Shown one piece after another: positions 20,731-30,452 of a stretch of DNA of 64,000 nucleotides (position 1 is its first letter; the number at the start of each line of letters is the position of its first letter). Position numbers and translations under genes: made by a program. The stretch is from Sternotherus odoratus (taxonomy: Eukaryota > Chordata > Testudines > Kinosternidae). Where the stretch lies: positions 41,164,319-41,228,318 of the forward strand of contig JAVMKO010000006.1 of assembly GCA_032164245.1 (NCBI GenBank), in the 5' to 3' direction. The notes under the pieces are model-generated. The model ran no database searches and was not told where the DNA came from. It was given only the letters and a program-made list of their open reading frames with translations.

Positions 20731-21958
20731 ATGGATCACGAACTGCTGAGGAGCACAACTCTCTGCGCAGCAGAGTTCATTCTTGACATGGAAAGTGACA
20801 GTAGTGATGGGTCTGAAGAAGACGAGCTTGAGCCAAGGAACGCATTGGACACTAAAATGATCATCGCTTTAATGGACATGCTCACGACCGTGGAACGCCG
20901 CTTCTGGGCACGGGAAATGAGCACTGAATGGTGGGATCGCATCGTCATGCAAGTGTGGGACAATGAGCAGTGGCTGCAAAACTTTAGCATGAGAAAAGCC
21001 ACTTTAATGGGACTGTGTGCTGAACTCGCCCCCGCCTTGCAGCGCAAGGGACACCAGATTGAGAGCTGCCATCCCGGTGGAGAAGCGGGTGGCTATAGCA
21101 CTCTGGAAGCTGGCCACCCCAGACAAGTATCGATTGGTGGCCAACCACTTTGGGGTGGGAAAGTCTACTGTTCGAGTCGTGTTGATGCAAGTGTGCAGGG
21201 CCATTAATAGCCTCCTGCTATGAAAAATCGTGACTCTTGGTGATGTATGTGACATCGTGGCTGGCTTTGAGCAGATGGGTTTCCCTAACTGTGGAGGGGC
21301 GATTGATGGGACCCATATACCTATTCTAGCGCCCGAACACCTAGCAGATGAGTATATTAACCGAAAGGGGTACTTCTCCATGGTTCTTCAGGTGCTTGTG
21401 GATCACCGTGGGCGTTTTACTGACATTAATGCAGGCTGGTCGGGAAAGGTACATGATGCACGCATCTTCCGCAACACCGGCCTGTTCAAGAAGCTGTAAG
21501 AAGGAACTTTTTTTCCTGACCAGAGGATCCCCGTGGGGGAAGTTGAAATGCCCATTGTGATTCTTGGTGACTCCGCTTACCCTCTAATGCCCTGGCTCAT
21601 GAAACCCTACACAGGGAGCCTGGACAGCAGCCAGGAAAGGTTCAACTACAGGCTGAGCCACTTTCGAATGACTGGGGGGTGTGCTTTTGGGTGTCTCAAG
21701 GTGCGCTGGCGCTGTCTTTATGGGAAGCTAGACTTGGCAGAGGGAAGTATCCCCATGGTTATTTCCGCGTGCTGTGCCCTACATACTCTTTGTGAGCGGA
21801 AGGGCGAAGGCTTCACTGTGGCATGGTCCTCAGAGGTACAACAACTGGAAGCCATGTATGCACAGCCAGAGAGCAGGGCTCTTAGAGGGGCCCAGCGTGA
21901 GGCTACAAGGATCAGGGATGCCTTGAGGGAGCATTTTGATGCTGAAAGTGAGTTCTAA
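20731..21958 (+). pseudogene. PIF/Harbinger DDE transposase, inactivated
   Basis: About 409 codons from ATG 20731. An acidic N-terminus (MESDSSDGSEEDELEP) leads to a helix-turn-helix (KYRLVANHFGVGKSTV, about 21128-21175), then the DDE domain: GGAIDGTHI (first Asp at 21305-21307), RGRFTDINAGWSGKVHDARI, and ILGDSAYPL (second Asp at 21569-21571). The catalytic Glu should lie 35 residues further on, at 21677-21679, in the AFG.LK box, but the codon is GGG (Gly). Other lesions are a one-base insertion near 21045, TGA at 21221-21223 and TAA at 21497-21499. After the frameshift all segments share one frame, so the gene is otherwise continuous and intronless here. A plus-strand AATAAA at 22054 follows about 100 bp after the stop. 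Related to vertebrate HARBI1-type transposases. Confidence 0.9.
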
Positions 21959-22053
21959 TGGGAATTCCAGAGGGAGGGGAGGAGCGAGGGAGCATTCTGT
22001 TAATAGGATAAGGCATTTGCCTTTCTGTAACCATTAGATATATATGTGCACTG

Positions 22054-22059
22054 AATAAA
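22054..22059 (+). terminator. PolyA signal of the transposase gene
   Basis: Canonical AATAAA about 95 bp after the transposase stop codon, in correct orientation. It lies 27 bp from the opposed signal of the Myb-like gene. Confidence 0.7.
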
Positions 22060-22085
22060 GAAACCCATTTATTAAAAAGAATTCA

Positions 22086-22091
22086 TTTATT
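22086..22091 (-). terminator. PolyA signal of the Myb-like gene
   Basis: Minus-strand AATAAA (plus tttatt) about 95 bp beyond the stop codon at 22185-22187 of the Myb-like gene, convergent with the transposase signal. Confidence 0.65.
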
Positions 22092-22184
22092 GAACAGCTT
22101 TTTCAGATTTTGAAATAAAAGTTGAAATAAAGTAAAATGTGTGAGGGAGAAGGGGGGGGTGCAACTGGGATGGGAAGGGGTCAG

Positions 22185-22756
22185 TTAGAGATTGGCATAT
22201 GTCCTAGACTCATAACCTCCAATGCCCTCTGAATTGCAGTGTGCCCCCAACCCCATTTGCGGAGGGCGATTATGCTTGTTATTAGGGGTTGAGTGCAGTG
22301 CATAAGGGTGCTGGGTCTGTGGGTTGGTCGGTGAAGACAGGGGGGTTGGAGGCAGCCGTGGGTGGTAATAACCAGGCAGCTGTTGATAGTGTCCCGAAGG
22401 GCCCAGAGGGCCAGAAGGGAAAGGGTTAGGGGGCAACTGACAATGGGGGCAGCGAGCATGGTGCTGCTTCTCCTCCTGAACGGCAGCGATCCACTGCAGA
22501 GTCTCTGCTTGCAGCTATAATAATGAGAACAGTTTGTCAGCGTGCTGCTCGCGAGCCATCTCCCTCAACTGGATCTGTTCATCCCTCCGCTTGATCTCAT
22601 TCTCCCGTCGCTGCTGTGCAACGCGATTCTCCATTACAGCCTGTTGCATAACTTGTTGTAAAAGATCTTCCTTGCTCTTTCGTGGTCTCTTTCGAATCCT
22701 CCTCAGCTTCTCAGCTGCAGATAAGACTGACGGTGATGGGGTGTTCGAGGTCGAAA
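22185..22756 (-). pseudogene. Myb/SANT-like Harbinger protein, exon 2
   Basis: Preceded on the minus strand by an acceptor-like tgactttctctag. The frame opens STSNTPSPSVLSAAEKL, then a basic stretch RRIRKRPRKSKED and a long charged/Gln-rich coiled coil (LLQQVMQQAVMENRVAQQRR ... QLREMAREQHADKL). A single TAG at 22517-22515 interrupts it; the same frame then continues through LQWIAAVQEEKQHHARCPHC and a Pro/Tyr/His-rich tail to the stop at 22185. The two bases before the first full codon fit the one base left over from exon 1. The coiled coil probably mediates contact with transposase or self-association, as inferred from Harbinger Myb-like partners in general. Confidence 0.75.
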
Positions 22757-22929
22757 CTAGAGAAAGTCAGTGCAAAGTTAAAACAGAGGATTCCATTGTT
22801 CACTACAGGCAGTGCTATGATTTCCCCACATTCCATGTTTCTCTGTCCCGCTTGCCTGTCCCACACATCTATAGCACACAGACAGCAACAGAGCCCCTGC
22901 CATGGTGAGTTAAAATAAAATTAAAAAAA

Positions 22930-23130
22930 ATGGAGATATACCAATCTCCTAGAACTGGAAAGACCTTGAAGGTCATCAAGTCCAGTCCCCTGCCTACACT
23001 AGCAGGATTGAGTACTGTCCCCTGACAGATTTTTTGCCCCAGATCCCTAAATGGCCTCCTCAAGGATTGAACTCACAACCCTGGGTTTAGCAGGCCAATG
23101 CTCAAACTGCTGAGCTAGCCCTCCTCCCCG
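22930..23130 (-). mobile_element. tRNA-derived SINE with CR1-like tail
   Basis: Read on the minus strand, the head gagggctagctcagcagttt (A box) and gttgtgagttcaatccttga (B box GTTCAATCC) form a tRNA-like promoter with gcctgctaaacccagg in the anticodon-arm region. The 3' part matches CR1 3'-end sequence (plus strand ccttgaaggtcatcaagtcc, agtcccctgcc). This is the layout of the tortoise polIII/SINE, whose tail is known to derive from a CR1-type LINE. It inserted into the Harbinger intron, so it is younger than that element. Confidence 0.85.
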
Positions 23131-23255
23131 GATCCCTCTTCTCAGGATGCAGGGGGAATGATTGTTTCTCTGCCTTGCTGTCCTATGGCTTGTGGGGAGC
23201 GGAGGGCATTTGTGGGAACCGTATTCTGAGCACTGTCCCAACATTCTCTGTATAG

Positions 23256-23558
23256 GTGTTCGTGCTGGAAGATATCTCGCTGCTGCAGATGACAGAGCAA
23301 GAAAGGGAGGGCATTCTAATGAGATGCGGCTTCCGCCCAGGGCCATATGCAGCTTGCCTCTGTGCAGCAGTGCTCCCCCAACCCCTCTTAGAACAGTGGT
23401 GGGGACTAGTGACCGTGGCCAGGCCAGGGGCCACGCTGGCTCTCCCGAGAAACCTGTGCAGGCACATTGCAAGAGCTCTTATTGAGACCTTTGAAGAAAT
23501 CACTGATGACGATTACCCCGATGTGATAGACTACATCAATGCACTATTCCACATGTAG
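23256..23558 (+). CDS. Third open exon of the Harbinger element, unknown family
   Basis: An open stretch of 100 codons ends at TAG 23556-23558. It directly follows a pyrimidine-rich acceptor-like sequence (cccaacattctctgtatag), and the in-frame TAG there would be removed if spliced, so it reads as a terminal exon rather than a stand-alone gene; there is no ATG at its head. The translation looks protein-like: MTEQEREGILMRCGF, RPGPYAACLCAAVL, then LPRNLCRHIARALIETFEEI and an acidic end TDDDYPDVIDYINALFHM, consistent with several amphipathic helices. I recognise no domain. It lies antisense within the inferred intron of the Myb-like gene and downstream of the transposase polyA signal, so it needs its own promoter or a long read-through transcript. 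It could alternatively be chance. Confidence 0.45.
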   Translation: MFVLEDISLLQMTEQEREGILMRCGFRPGPYAACLCAAVLPQPLLEQWWGLVTVARPGATLALPRNLCRHIARALIETFEEITDDDYPDVIDYINALFHM

Positions 23559-23630
23559 ACAAGCATGCGGCAAGCATCCCTTTCCACCCCAGCCAAGCTG
23601 CCTGCCTTTCCAATAGAAAGGTAGCTGTAC

Positions 23631-24166
23631 CTGCACAATCCATTGCTGCTGCCCTGCCCCCCGCAACCGCTGGATGCTATGGCTGGCTCTGGCTGCCCTC
23701 CGGGCTTGAGAAGAGTTCCTGGCTGCATGTGTCCTGTGACTCATCCGTGCCCTGGGTCACTGCCGCGGCCGCTGCCTCCTCCTCCTGCTCCTCTCCATCC
23801 TGCTCCTCTCTGTCTTCCTCTTCTTTGGCCTCCTCTCCCCCACCCTTCACTGGTGGGCTGGGAAGAAGTGTCCTGGGTGGTCGATGGAGTGTACGTTGGA
23901 TCACCACCAAGTACTGTGGCCAGCTCCTTGTAGAATTTGCAAGTCACAGGGGCTGCCCCAGAGCGTCGGTTTGCGTCGCGGGCTTTGCGATAGGCACTCC
24001 TAAGCTCCTTTATTTTTGCCCAGCACTGCAGAGTGTCCTGGTCATGGGCTCTTTCCCCCATGGCCCGTGATATCAGAACATATGTTTTGTAATTCCTGTG
24101 GCTAGACCACAGCTGAGACTGGACAGCCTCTTTCCCCCCCCCCCAACAACTGATGAGGTCCATCAC
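23631..24166 (-). pseudogene. Myb/SANT-like Harbinger protein, exon 1
   Basis: The minus frame from ATG 24166 gives AVQSQLWSSHRNYKTYVLIS, TLQCWAKIKELRSAYRKARD, then CKFYKELATVLGGDPT. This is a trihelix/Myb-SANT-like DNA-binding domain as found in the second protein of PIF/Harbinger transposons, where it aids nuclear import and terminus binding. Between about 23910 and 23840 the sense frame shifts; the acidic continuation (EEAKEEEDREEQDGEEQEEE, then SQDTCSQELFSSPEGSQSQP) is in another frame, followed by TAG at 23679-23677. That second frame is the one that joins exon 2 in phase. A C10 run at about 24137-24147 (G run on the coding strand) near the start may also be length-mutated. Confidence 0.75.
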
Positions 24167-24429
24167 CTCGCTATTGTTTCACAAGAAGCTTACTTATTGC
24201 GAGAAGGCATGGCATGTGGAGTCATGGCCAAGCAAAATGATTACCTGCAACGATTGCCTGAGGAGCACTCCATGCCTGGCTGGAGCAAACAGGAAGGGGA
24301 TTTTCAAATTTTCCTAGGAATTAAAAGGGCGGGTCTGACATGTGGTCACCTGAGGATGTGACAGAAGAGTTTGAAACTGATGAGCAGAATGGTTCGAACG
24401 GGAATTATGGGCCAGGCTGGAGGCTAATT

Positions 24430-24840
24430 AACGCACAGTGGATGTCCACATTCACGCCATAGCGCTACAGTGGTAGCGCTACAGCCCTTATTTCCTGTGC
24501 GGAGGTGGATTACCAGGAGCGCTATAAACTCAGATTTATAGCGCAATTCGTGCCTTGCCAGTGTGGATGGGTAGGGAGTTATAGCGCTCCTGGAGGCTTT
24601 ATAGTGCTATAAAGTGCCAGTGTAACCAAGGCCTTTTGGTTACACTGGCACTTTATAGCGCTATAAAGTCTCCAGGAGCACTATACCTCCCTACCCGTCC
24701 ACACTGGCAAGGCATGTATTGCGCTATAAACCCACAGTTATACCGCTCCTGGTAATCTTCCCTTCCTTGAGGATTAACAGCGATTGCATATTCACTGCTC
24801 CATATTATCGCAAGTGTGAATGGGCATTAAGATTACTACT
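24430..24840. repeat. Large inverted repeat at the junction of two Harbinger elements
   Basis: Arms about 24505-24633 and 24636-24772 are inverted copies: gccttgccagtgtgg.tgggtaggga and ataaagtgccagtgtaacca recur reversed as tggttacactggcactttat and tccctacccgtccacactgg. Similarity continues weakly to about 24430 and 24840. The centre is aaggccttttgg. Confidence 0.85.
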
Positions 24841-25291
24841 ATAAGTGATCTCTGGCGATGCCTCTGAGCCATTTAAGGCAATTGACGTCTCTTCCATTTG
24901 TTTTAAACTCGGCAGGAGGAATGCGGACGTACCTTTTCAGAGTTTCTCTCTTAACTCAGTAGATAAGCACTGCAAGTGTTTACGGAGTGAGCCTGTGTGA
25001 CCGAGAAAACTAGCAGGCTCTGAATTTCAAAGGACACCCACTGACAAGACTCTCAGCCCGTAGAAAATCCCCTCGCTCTCTCCGTCCGTTTCCCCCTCAC
25101 CCCCTTCGTTTGAAAAGCACGTTGCACCCAGCTGAATGCTGGGATAGCTGCCTATAATGCACCACTCCCTGTGCTGCTGCAAGTGCCGCAAATGTGGCCA
25201 CGCCAGGACATGTTATAGCGCTATACCTATTGCTGTATAGGGGGACAGCTATATCCAAAAGCGCTATAATCCTGTAAGTGTAACCATGCCC
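24635..25291 (-). mobile_element. Non-autonomous Harbinger relative, inverted
   Basis: 657 bp. It begins with the right-type terminus (GGTTACACTGGCAC) and ends with the left-type terminus (inward from the right: GGTTACACTTACAGGATTAT), so it has the same two different ends as the 4.27-kb element but lies in reverse orientation directly against it. It encodes nothing recognisable and is probably a deletion derivative mobilised by the same transposase. Confidence 0.75.
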
Positions 25292-28200
25292 TAGTAAGTA
25301 TGATGGCAGACCCTCCTATAGCAGCAAATTTCCTTGTGTAATACAACTTTGTTCACTATGAAATTACACTAAAACAATTGGTGGCTCTTTTAAAATGCAG
25401 ACATAGTCTGTGTATAAAATATATGTGCACACAAATCTAGTAAGTTATTTATTTATGCATAGTATGAAAATGTTTCTTCTTTTAATGTTGCTTGGCTAAA
25501 GAGCAGCATTTTCATATGACCATTCACAGGGGATAGAACAGTGTTTGGTTTTAAGTAAACATGGGCTGACCCAAAAATGCAATCCTCTTCTTGCTGCAAG
25601 TTGTGCATCAGGAACAGTGACAATAGGGCTACAAAAAGAGATATTGGGAAATCACCTTCAGATTTGATGCTTGTTCACACGCAGTTGTTATCCATAGGTC
25701 ACATTTGGAATAAAGTGAAAGGAAGTGACTTTTACCCAGACTCACAGTGCCAAAAGAGTATTATGTAATAACACCCCTCCCCCCCCCCGCTCTTTTAGAA
25801 GCAATTATCTAGTTAGTTCAATATTCATAATTCCGTTAGTAGCCCAAAGTTACTGTGAAAAAGGCTTTTATTAAAACACCTGTAAGCCACCCAAAAGGTT
25901 TTTCCCCAGCCAATTAGTACACCTTCTATACTCTTCTCCAGACACCAAAATTACTCTCACTCCCTATCAAATGATACTTCCCTAGTACCTGCTCTTTGAT
26001 TTCCTCTCCTCCCCAATAAAGGTTGTCAGCTGTAGTTCATCAGGAGAGCTACACAGCTTCTTCTGGGGCTTCAGCGGTACATTTCCACCACAACACATAC
26101 ACCCCGCCCCCCATACTCAACCCAAGCTTTTCCCTCAGGTGCTCAATTGCCTCCAATGCCGGATCTGAACAGCCTGCACAGGTACTATATATTACAAGCA
26201 CAATACCTCTAAAGATGTCAGATAAAATTGCTTGTTTTCAGACTCCAGCTTCACTGGAGTTAATGGGTCGTCAATGAGGCCAGGATTCCACCCCTAGCTC
26301 TTTATTATTTTTAATTATGAATGGGGGAGAGGGGTGTCTGTGTGTGTGTGTAAAACAGAGAGGAGAGAGAGATTATTTTGTAGTAGCAAGATTAGGGACA
26401 TTCCCAAAAGCACAACCTTTGTTCTCCTTCAGCTAACCTGATGGGCATGTGATAAAATAATGTGTAGGTTTCACAGCTTGACATAAATGTTACTTACCTC
26501 ATATTTTCACTGTGTGCACTGTTAAGAAAATTGTATAGAGAACTTTTAAAAGGGTGATAATGTGAGGACTGGGCAAAGGATGATAAATGCTGTGACTCAT
26601 CAGTGAAAATCCATAAGCTAGCCCTTGTCTCTGGAATGTAAAATGTGTTCTAAGCATTGCATGAAGGTGTATAAGCATTGCTAGCAAGTCCAGCTATGGC
26701 TTACTGTAAAAGAAAGTTAACATTAAACTGACTACACTCAATTTTAACTATGGTTTGCATGTTCATAAAAGGTTTGAAGTTGCAGAAAATAAATGCCCTC
26801 CTATACAATTTTTAGAAGAGCGTATGATTGCACACAAGTTTCAAAGTACAATGAAAGTCTAAAGGAAATATAATTATTATTGTCAGTTTATCATCTCAAA
26901 CATGTTGTTGTAAATTGTCATTATATCAGATGAGTTTGGTAGCAGGTTTTCCATTTTGCACTTTATTTGACAAGGTGATTCATTGTTTAGTGCAATTTTA
27001 AGATGTCAGTCCTTCTGGAACGAACTGAGCTGAACTGATGTGCATAGGAGCACTCCTCCATCAAAGTATGTGATTAAAGAATGGTTATTCTTCTGAAATA
27101 TTGCTACCCTACTTGCCTGGAATATTAGTGTTTTCTTTATTGAAATATAATTTATCACAGTTAGTTTCATCTAGGTAACCATATATATGTTACACATGGC
27201 ATATGGGAAGCCTGTTACAGTTACCCACAGAATCATATTTTAAATAATTTCTTATACTTCAGCACAATAGCTTGTCAAGTAATTGGATTCATTTGTTTCT
27301 GACAGATCACATCTTTGTTTCTCAGAACATAAGTGTTAGTTTAAAAAAAAAAACAAGCCATAGGCATTAACCTTAAATATCTTTCCCTGACAGTGGCCTA
27401 TTCCTGATGCTTCAGAGGAAGGCAAACTTCTCCATCTTTGCTTTGGGCAAATGATGCAAACCAGTAATGGGGGGAGGGGGAGGCTGGGAAATTCCTTCTG
27501 GTCCTTCAAAAGACAGCAGTTTTCTTCTTGAAGGATGAAGTTTGCTTTCAATGGTCATTAGTTTTGACTAACCTGCTATCTTAGCACAACTGCCTATGCT
27601 ATATTTATATTTCTTTATGATCCCACTAAGGTATTGAGTTAAGTAATTTCTTGTAGAAATGAAATTCAACAGATTAATTATATCACATAAAGTAGTACAG
27701 TATCTTCTTCTGTCAATTCTAAATTCACTACCAGTCAATTTCAGTGAGTGACTTAGTATTATGCGGCTGGAAAAGAAAAGGAACAATAGATCTGTCTTAA
27801 CAAAACCATTCATTATTTTGCATACTATCATGTCTGTCATGTGATAAGATGATCTCAAAGAGTTTTAGGCGCAAGCTGTGGGTATAACTTCACTTTTTTT
27901 TCTCTCCCAAGCATATTACTCATATAATTGGGTCCTTGGGAAACTTTTAATCTTCCGATAACTGTTCCAAATACAATAATCCACTCAAGCATTTAGCACT
28001 CAATTCTCCAAGCTGAGGAGCACTTCCTACACTTTCCTTCCATTCTTACTCCCAGGCACTACAGGGTAATGAATGTCACAGACATACCACATTAGTTTAA
28101 TACGGTTTTATATATAGTTTTAATACAAAGTATTGACACTGTAAATGAGCAACAGGAATGATTTACACTTTTGAGATCTAGCTTGAACTCCTGTTAAAAG

Positions 28201-28689
28201 TACATCCCTTCCTCATAACGCTCTTTGGGAAAACTATCTTGTGAAATGTGTCAAATCTTACCTGTGCCACTCCATGACGCATTTTGAGAATTCTGATTGC
28301 AACACTATAGTTAGTTCAGTCTCGTTTTGCACTTAGAATACAGACTTAGTCTCTTGGTTTTGTATGAAAAATATAGCATCCCCTCAAGTATGGAATTATA
28401 TTCCTTAGAATTTACAATTAAACCTGTTGTTTGAGTTAAAATTAATATAAGAACTAGGTTCTTTCAAGAAATGTAGCATATATGTCAGTTTTTTCTTATT
28501 CCTAAATGATCTTGTCAGACTCTTCAAATTTCACTATAGCTAATATTAATTGCAATATTGTGCATAGGTTAATTTGAATAAATTAGATTGTAATTCATCT
28601 AATGATTGTTACGCCTAATTGCTATGACCCTACAGACAGGCTCAGGTTAATGGCTTAAATAACTCAAGTGACAATTGTGACATCAGTGG
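25292..28689. other. Intergenic, no gene recognised
   Basis: Low-repeat AT-rich DNA. Visible features are a C9 run near 25780, a (TG)n run at about 26337-26350 and several short frames without domains. No terminal repeats or RNA genes were noticed. Confidence 0.45.
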
Positions 28690-28800
28690 TAACAACCAAT
28701 CACCACCATTGCTCTACAGCTACTGGGTGGGTAAGGTTCTGTGGCCTTCAGTGTGCTGGAGATCAGACTAAATGATCAGATCTTTGAGTCTATGAGCTAA
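28690..28800 (+). repeat. CR1 3'-end fragment
   Basis: ctactgggtgggtaaggttc, gtggccttcagtgtgctgga and gatcagactaaatgatcaga followed by gagtctatgagc match a diverged CR1 3' UTR ending in the characteristic tctatga tail. Confidence 0.55.
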
Positions 28801-30235
28801 TTAGCTGGGGACATTTTGTTTGGTGTAATGACTTAGTGGTATGAAGGAGACTGGACACGTCAAAAGTTCTTATTGGTAAATCACTGGACCCAAACTTTCA
28901 CTGTTAATTAAATATTCCATGGCCATATACTAACTTGGTCATCAGTGCTTGAAAAGCTTCCCATTGCACTGCTGCCCTGGCTCCACAGTACCGCTGGAGG
29001 AATTGAGAAGCATAGAGGGAGCCTTTAAAGGGCAAAGACTTTGGGACTCAGGGACTGAACTTTGCTTGCATCCCTTCACATAGTGCTGATCTCACTAATA
29101 CAGCACACCAGCTCAATAAGTCAACTCCATATTTAGGCCTAAAGTCATCAGTACACTTTGGCTGCTTTAGTCTACTGTGAATCTGCTCTGAAAAGTTAAA
29201 ATTTTAAATAATGTTTTAAGGCTGATACTACATATCAAACTAGTGCTCAATGGAGAAACAAGTGGACTGACAATGACTAATTAAATAAGATGGCTATGTA
29301 TCATCATTATAAATAGTGCATGGTAGCATTCTCTTTTGGTTTGGTCTTTTTTAGTGTTCATTTTTAATCATTTTTTAAAAACTAAATTCCAAGCCATCTC
29401 CCCACCATGTTAAAAAATTAGTTAAGGTTGAGAATATATATCAGTATCAAAGATTTCAAAAAATTAGATGGATATTGTATATTAAACCAAAACTAACATT
29501 AGAAACCCAGGAAATTGAGTCAAGGTTACATATTTAAAAAAGTCCAAAGATATTAAAGTATATAAATGCACAGTTAAGGCAACCAAACAACCTTAATTCT
29601 GCCCTGTGGTGATGCCATAAATCTAATCTAAGACCATAAACACTCAAATGCCCCAATTATAAAGTTACGTTATTATATGACATCACTAAAGGGCAAAGTT
29701 AAGGTTATTTGTGTGCTTTAAATGTACATTTCCATACCGTAACATGTTTGGATTTCTTTTAAATATGACCTTAATGTGGAATTTCCTGAGGTTCTAGTGC
29801 TTACTTTTGGGATAATTACATCTCTCCAATGTTTTCACCCTTAAATAACTGATACATACTCTTAACCTTAACTCCATCAAAACAGGGTTTTTTTGTCCAG
29901 GAATAAATTAATACCATTTTATAAGAATTTACATTTTCAAAGCATTGTACTAACAATACCTAATCTCATGCATGATGCAATTTGTTGCACAGTAGATTTA
30001 TGATTTGCTCCTTGAAAATGTTTTATTGAATCAGAGATGAATAGATGCATTCTGGACAAATAATTAATGTTTATATGACAAATGTGAGCAACTGGTGTTG
30101 ATAGAGTGAGCCTGACAAGTTAGATACACTGCTCTGGAGGCAATAGATCAGTTACCACCAATTGTATAACCCCCCTTTTAAAGAAATACTACTATTAGGA
30201 ATAAATTTGTAGAAATTTGTCCTAACCTGGGGATA
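28801..30235. other. No gene seen
   Basis: AT-rich, low-repeat sequence with no frame above about 60 codons. Nothing to annotate. Confidence 0.5.
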
Positions 30236-30452
30236 ATAAGCCCTCGGCACTCAGACCTCTCCAGCACAATTCTTGATATCTTAAATCAAGACTGGATGAC
30301 TTTCTAGAAGATAAGCTTTAGTCAAACACAAGTTATTGGGCTCATTGTAGGAGTAACTAGGTGAAATTCTATGAGCTGTGCTATACAGGAGGTCAGACTG
30401 GATGATCTAATTGTCCCTCTCGAGCCTTGACATCTATTAATCTATTCCTGGA
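30236..30452 (+). repeat. CR1 3'-end fragment
   Basis: aatcaagactggatgacttt, gtgaaattctatgagctgtg, aggaggtcagactggatgat and ctaattgtccctctcgagcc are CR1 3' UTR phrases in order on the plus strand, ending in repeated tctattaatctatt. Confidence 0.75.

Larger units (their letters stand above)
22757..23630 (-). other. Inferred intron of the Myb-like gene
   Basis: Donor GTACAG follows CAG at 23631-23633 (minus CAG|GTACAG) and acceptor CTAG ends at 22757. Exon 1 leaves one base and exon 2 supplies two, so phase is kept. The intron contains the SINE at 22930-23130 and, on the opposite strand, the open exon at 23256-23558. Inferred from sequence only. Confidence 0.55.
20361..24634 (+). mobile_element. 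Near full-length PIF/Harbinger transposon
   Basis: 4.27 kb. The left terminus reads inward GGTTACACTTACAGGATTAT and the right terminus, read inward, GGTTACACTGGCACTTTATA; both continue into atagcgct-type subterminal repeats. Inside are a plus-strand transposase gene, a minus-strand Myb/SANT-like gene and a third open exon, so it carries more than the canonical two Harbinger genes. A tRNA-headed SINE has inserted in its middle. The transposase and the Myb-like gene are both broken by point lesions, so this copy is dead but not ancient. Target-site duplication is unclear because a second element abuts the right end. Strand is given as that of the transposase. Confidence 0.88.

Noticed and set aside
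23030..23130. Possible minus-strand tRNA gene
   Set aside because: The tRNA-like head is fused to a CR1-like tail and lacks a proper acceptor stem; this is a SINE.
24430..24840. Inverted repeat as a replication or recombination site
   Set aside because: The arms are the right ends of two Harbinger-type elements in opposite orientation.
20361..25291. Perfect target-site duplication for the Harbinger pair
   Set aside because: Left flank ctt and right flank tag do not match, and the shared aaggccttttgg junction makes the inner boundary ambiguous; no duplication is claimed.
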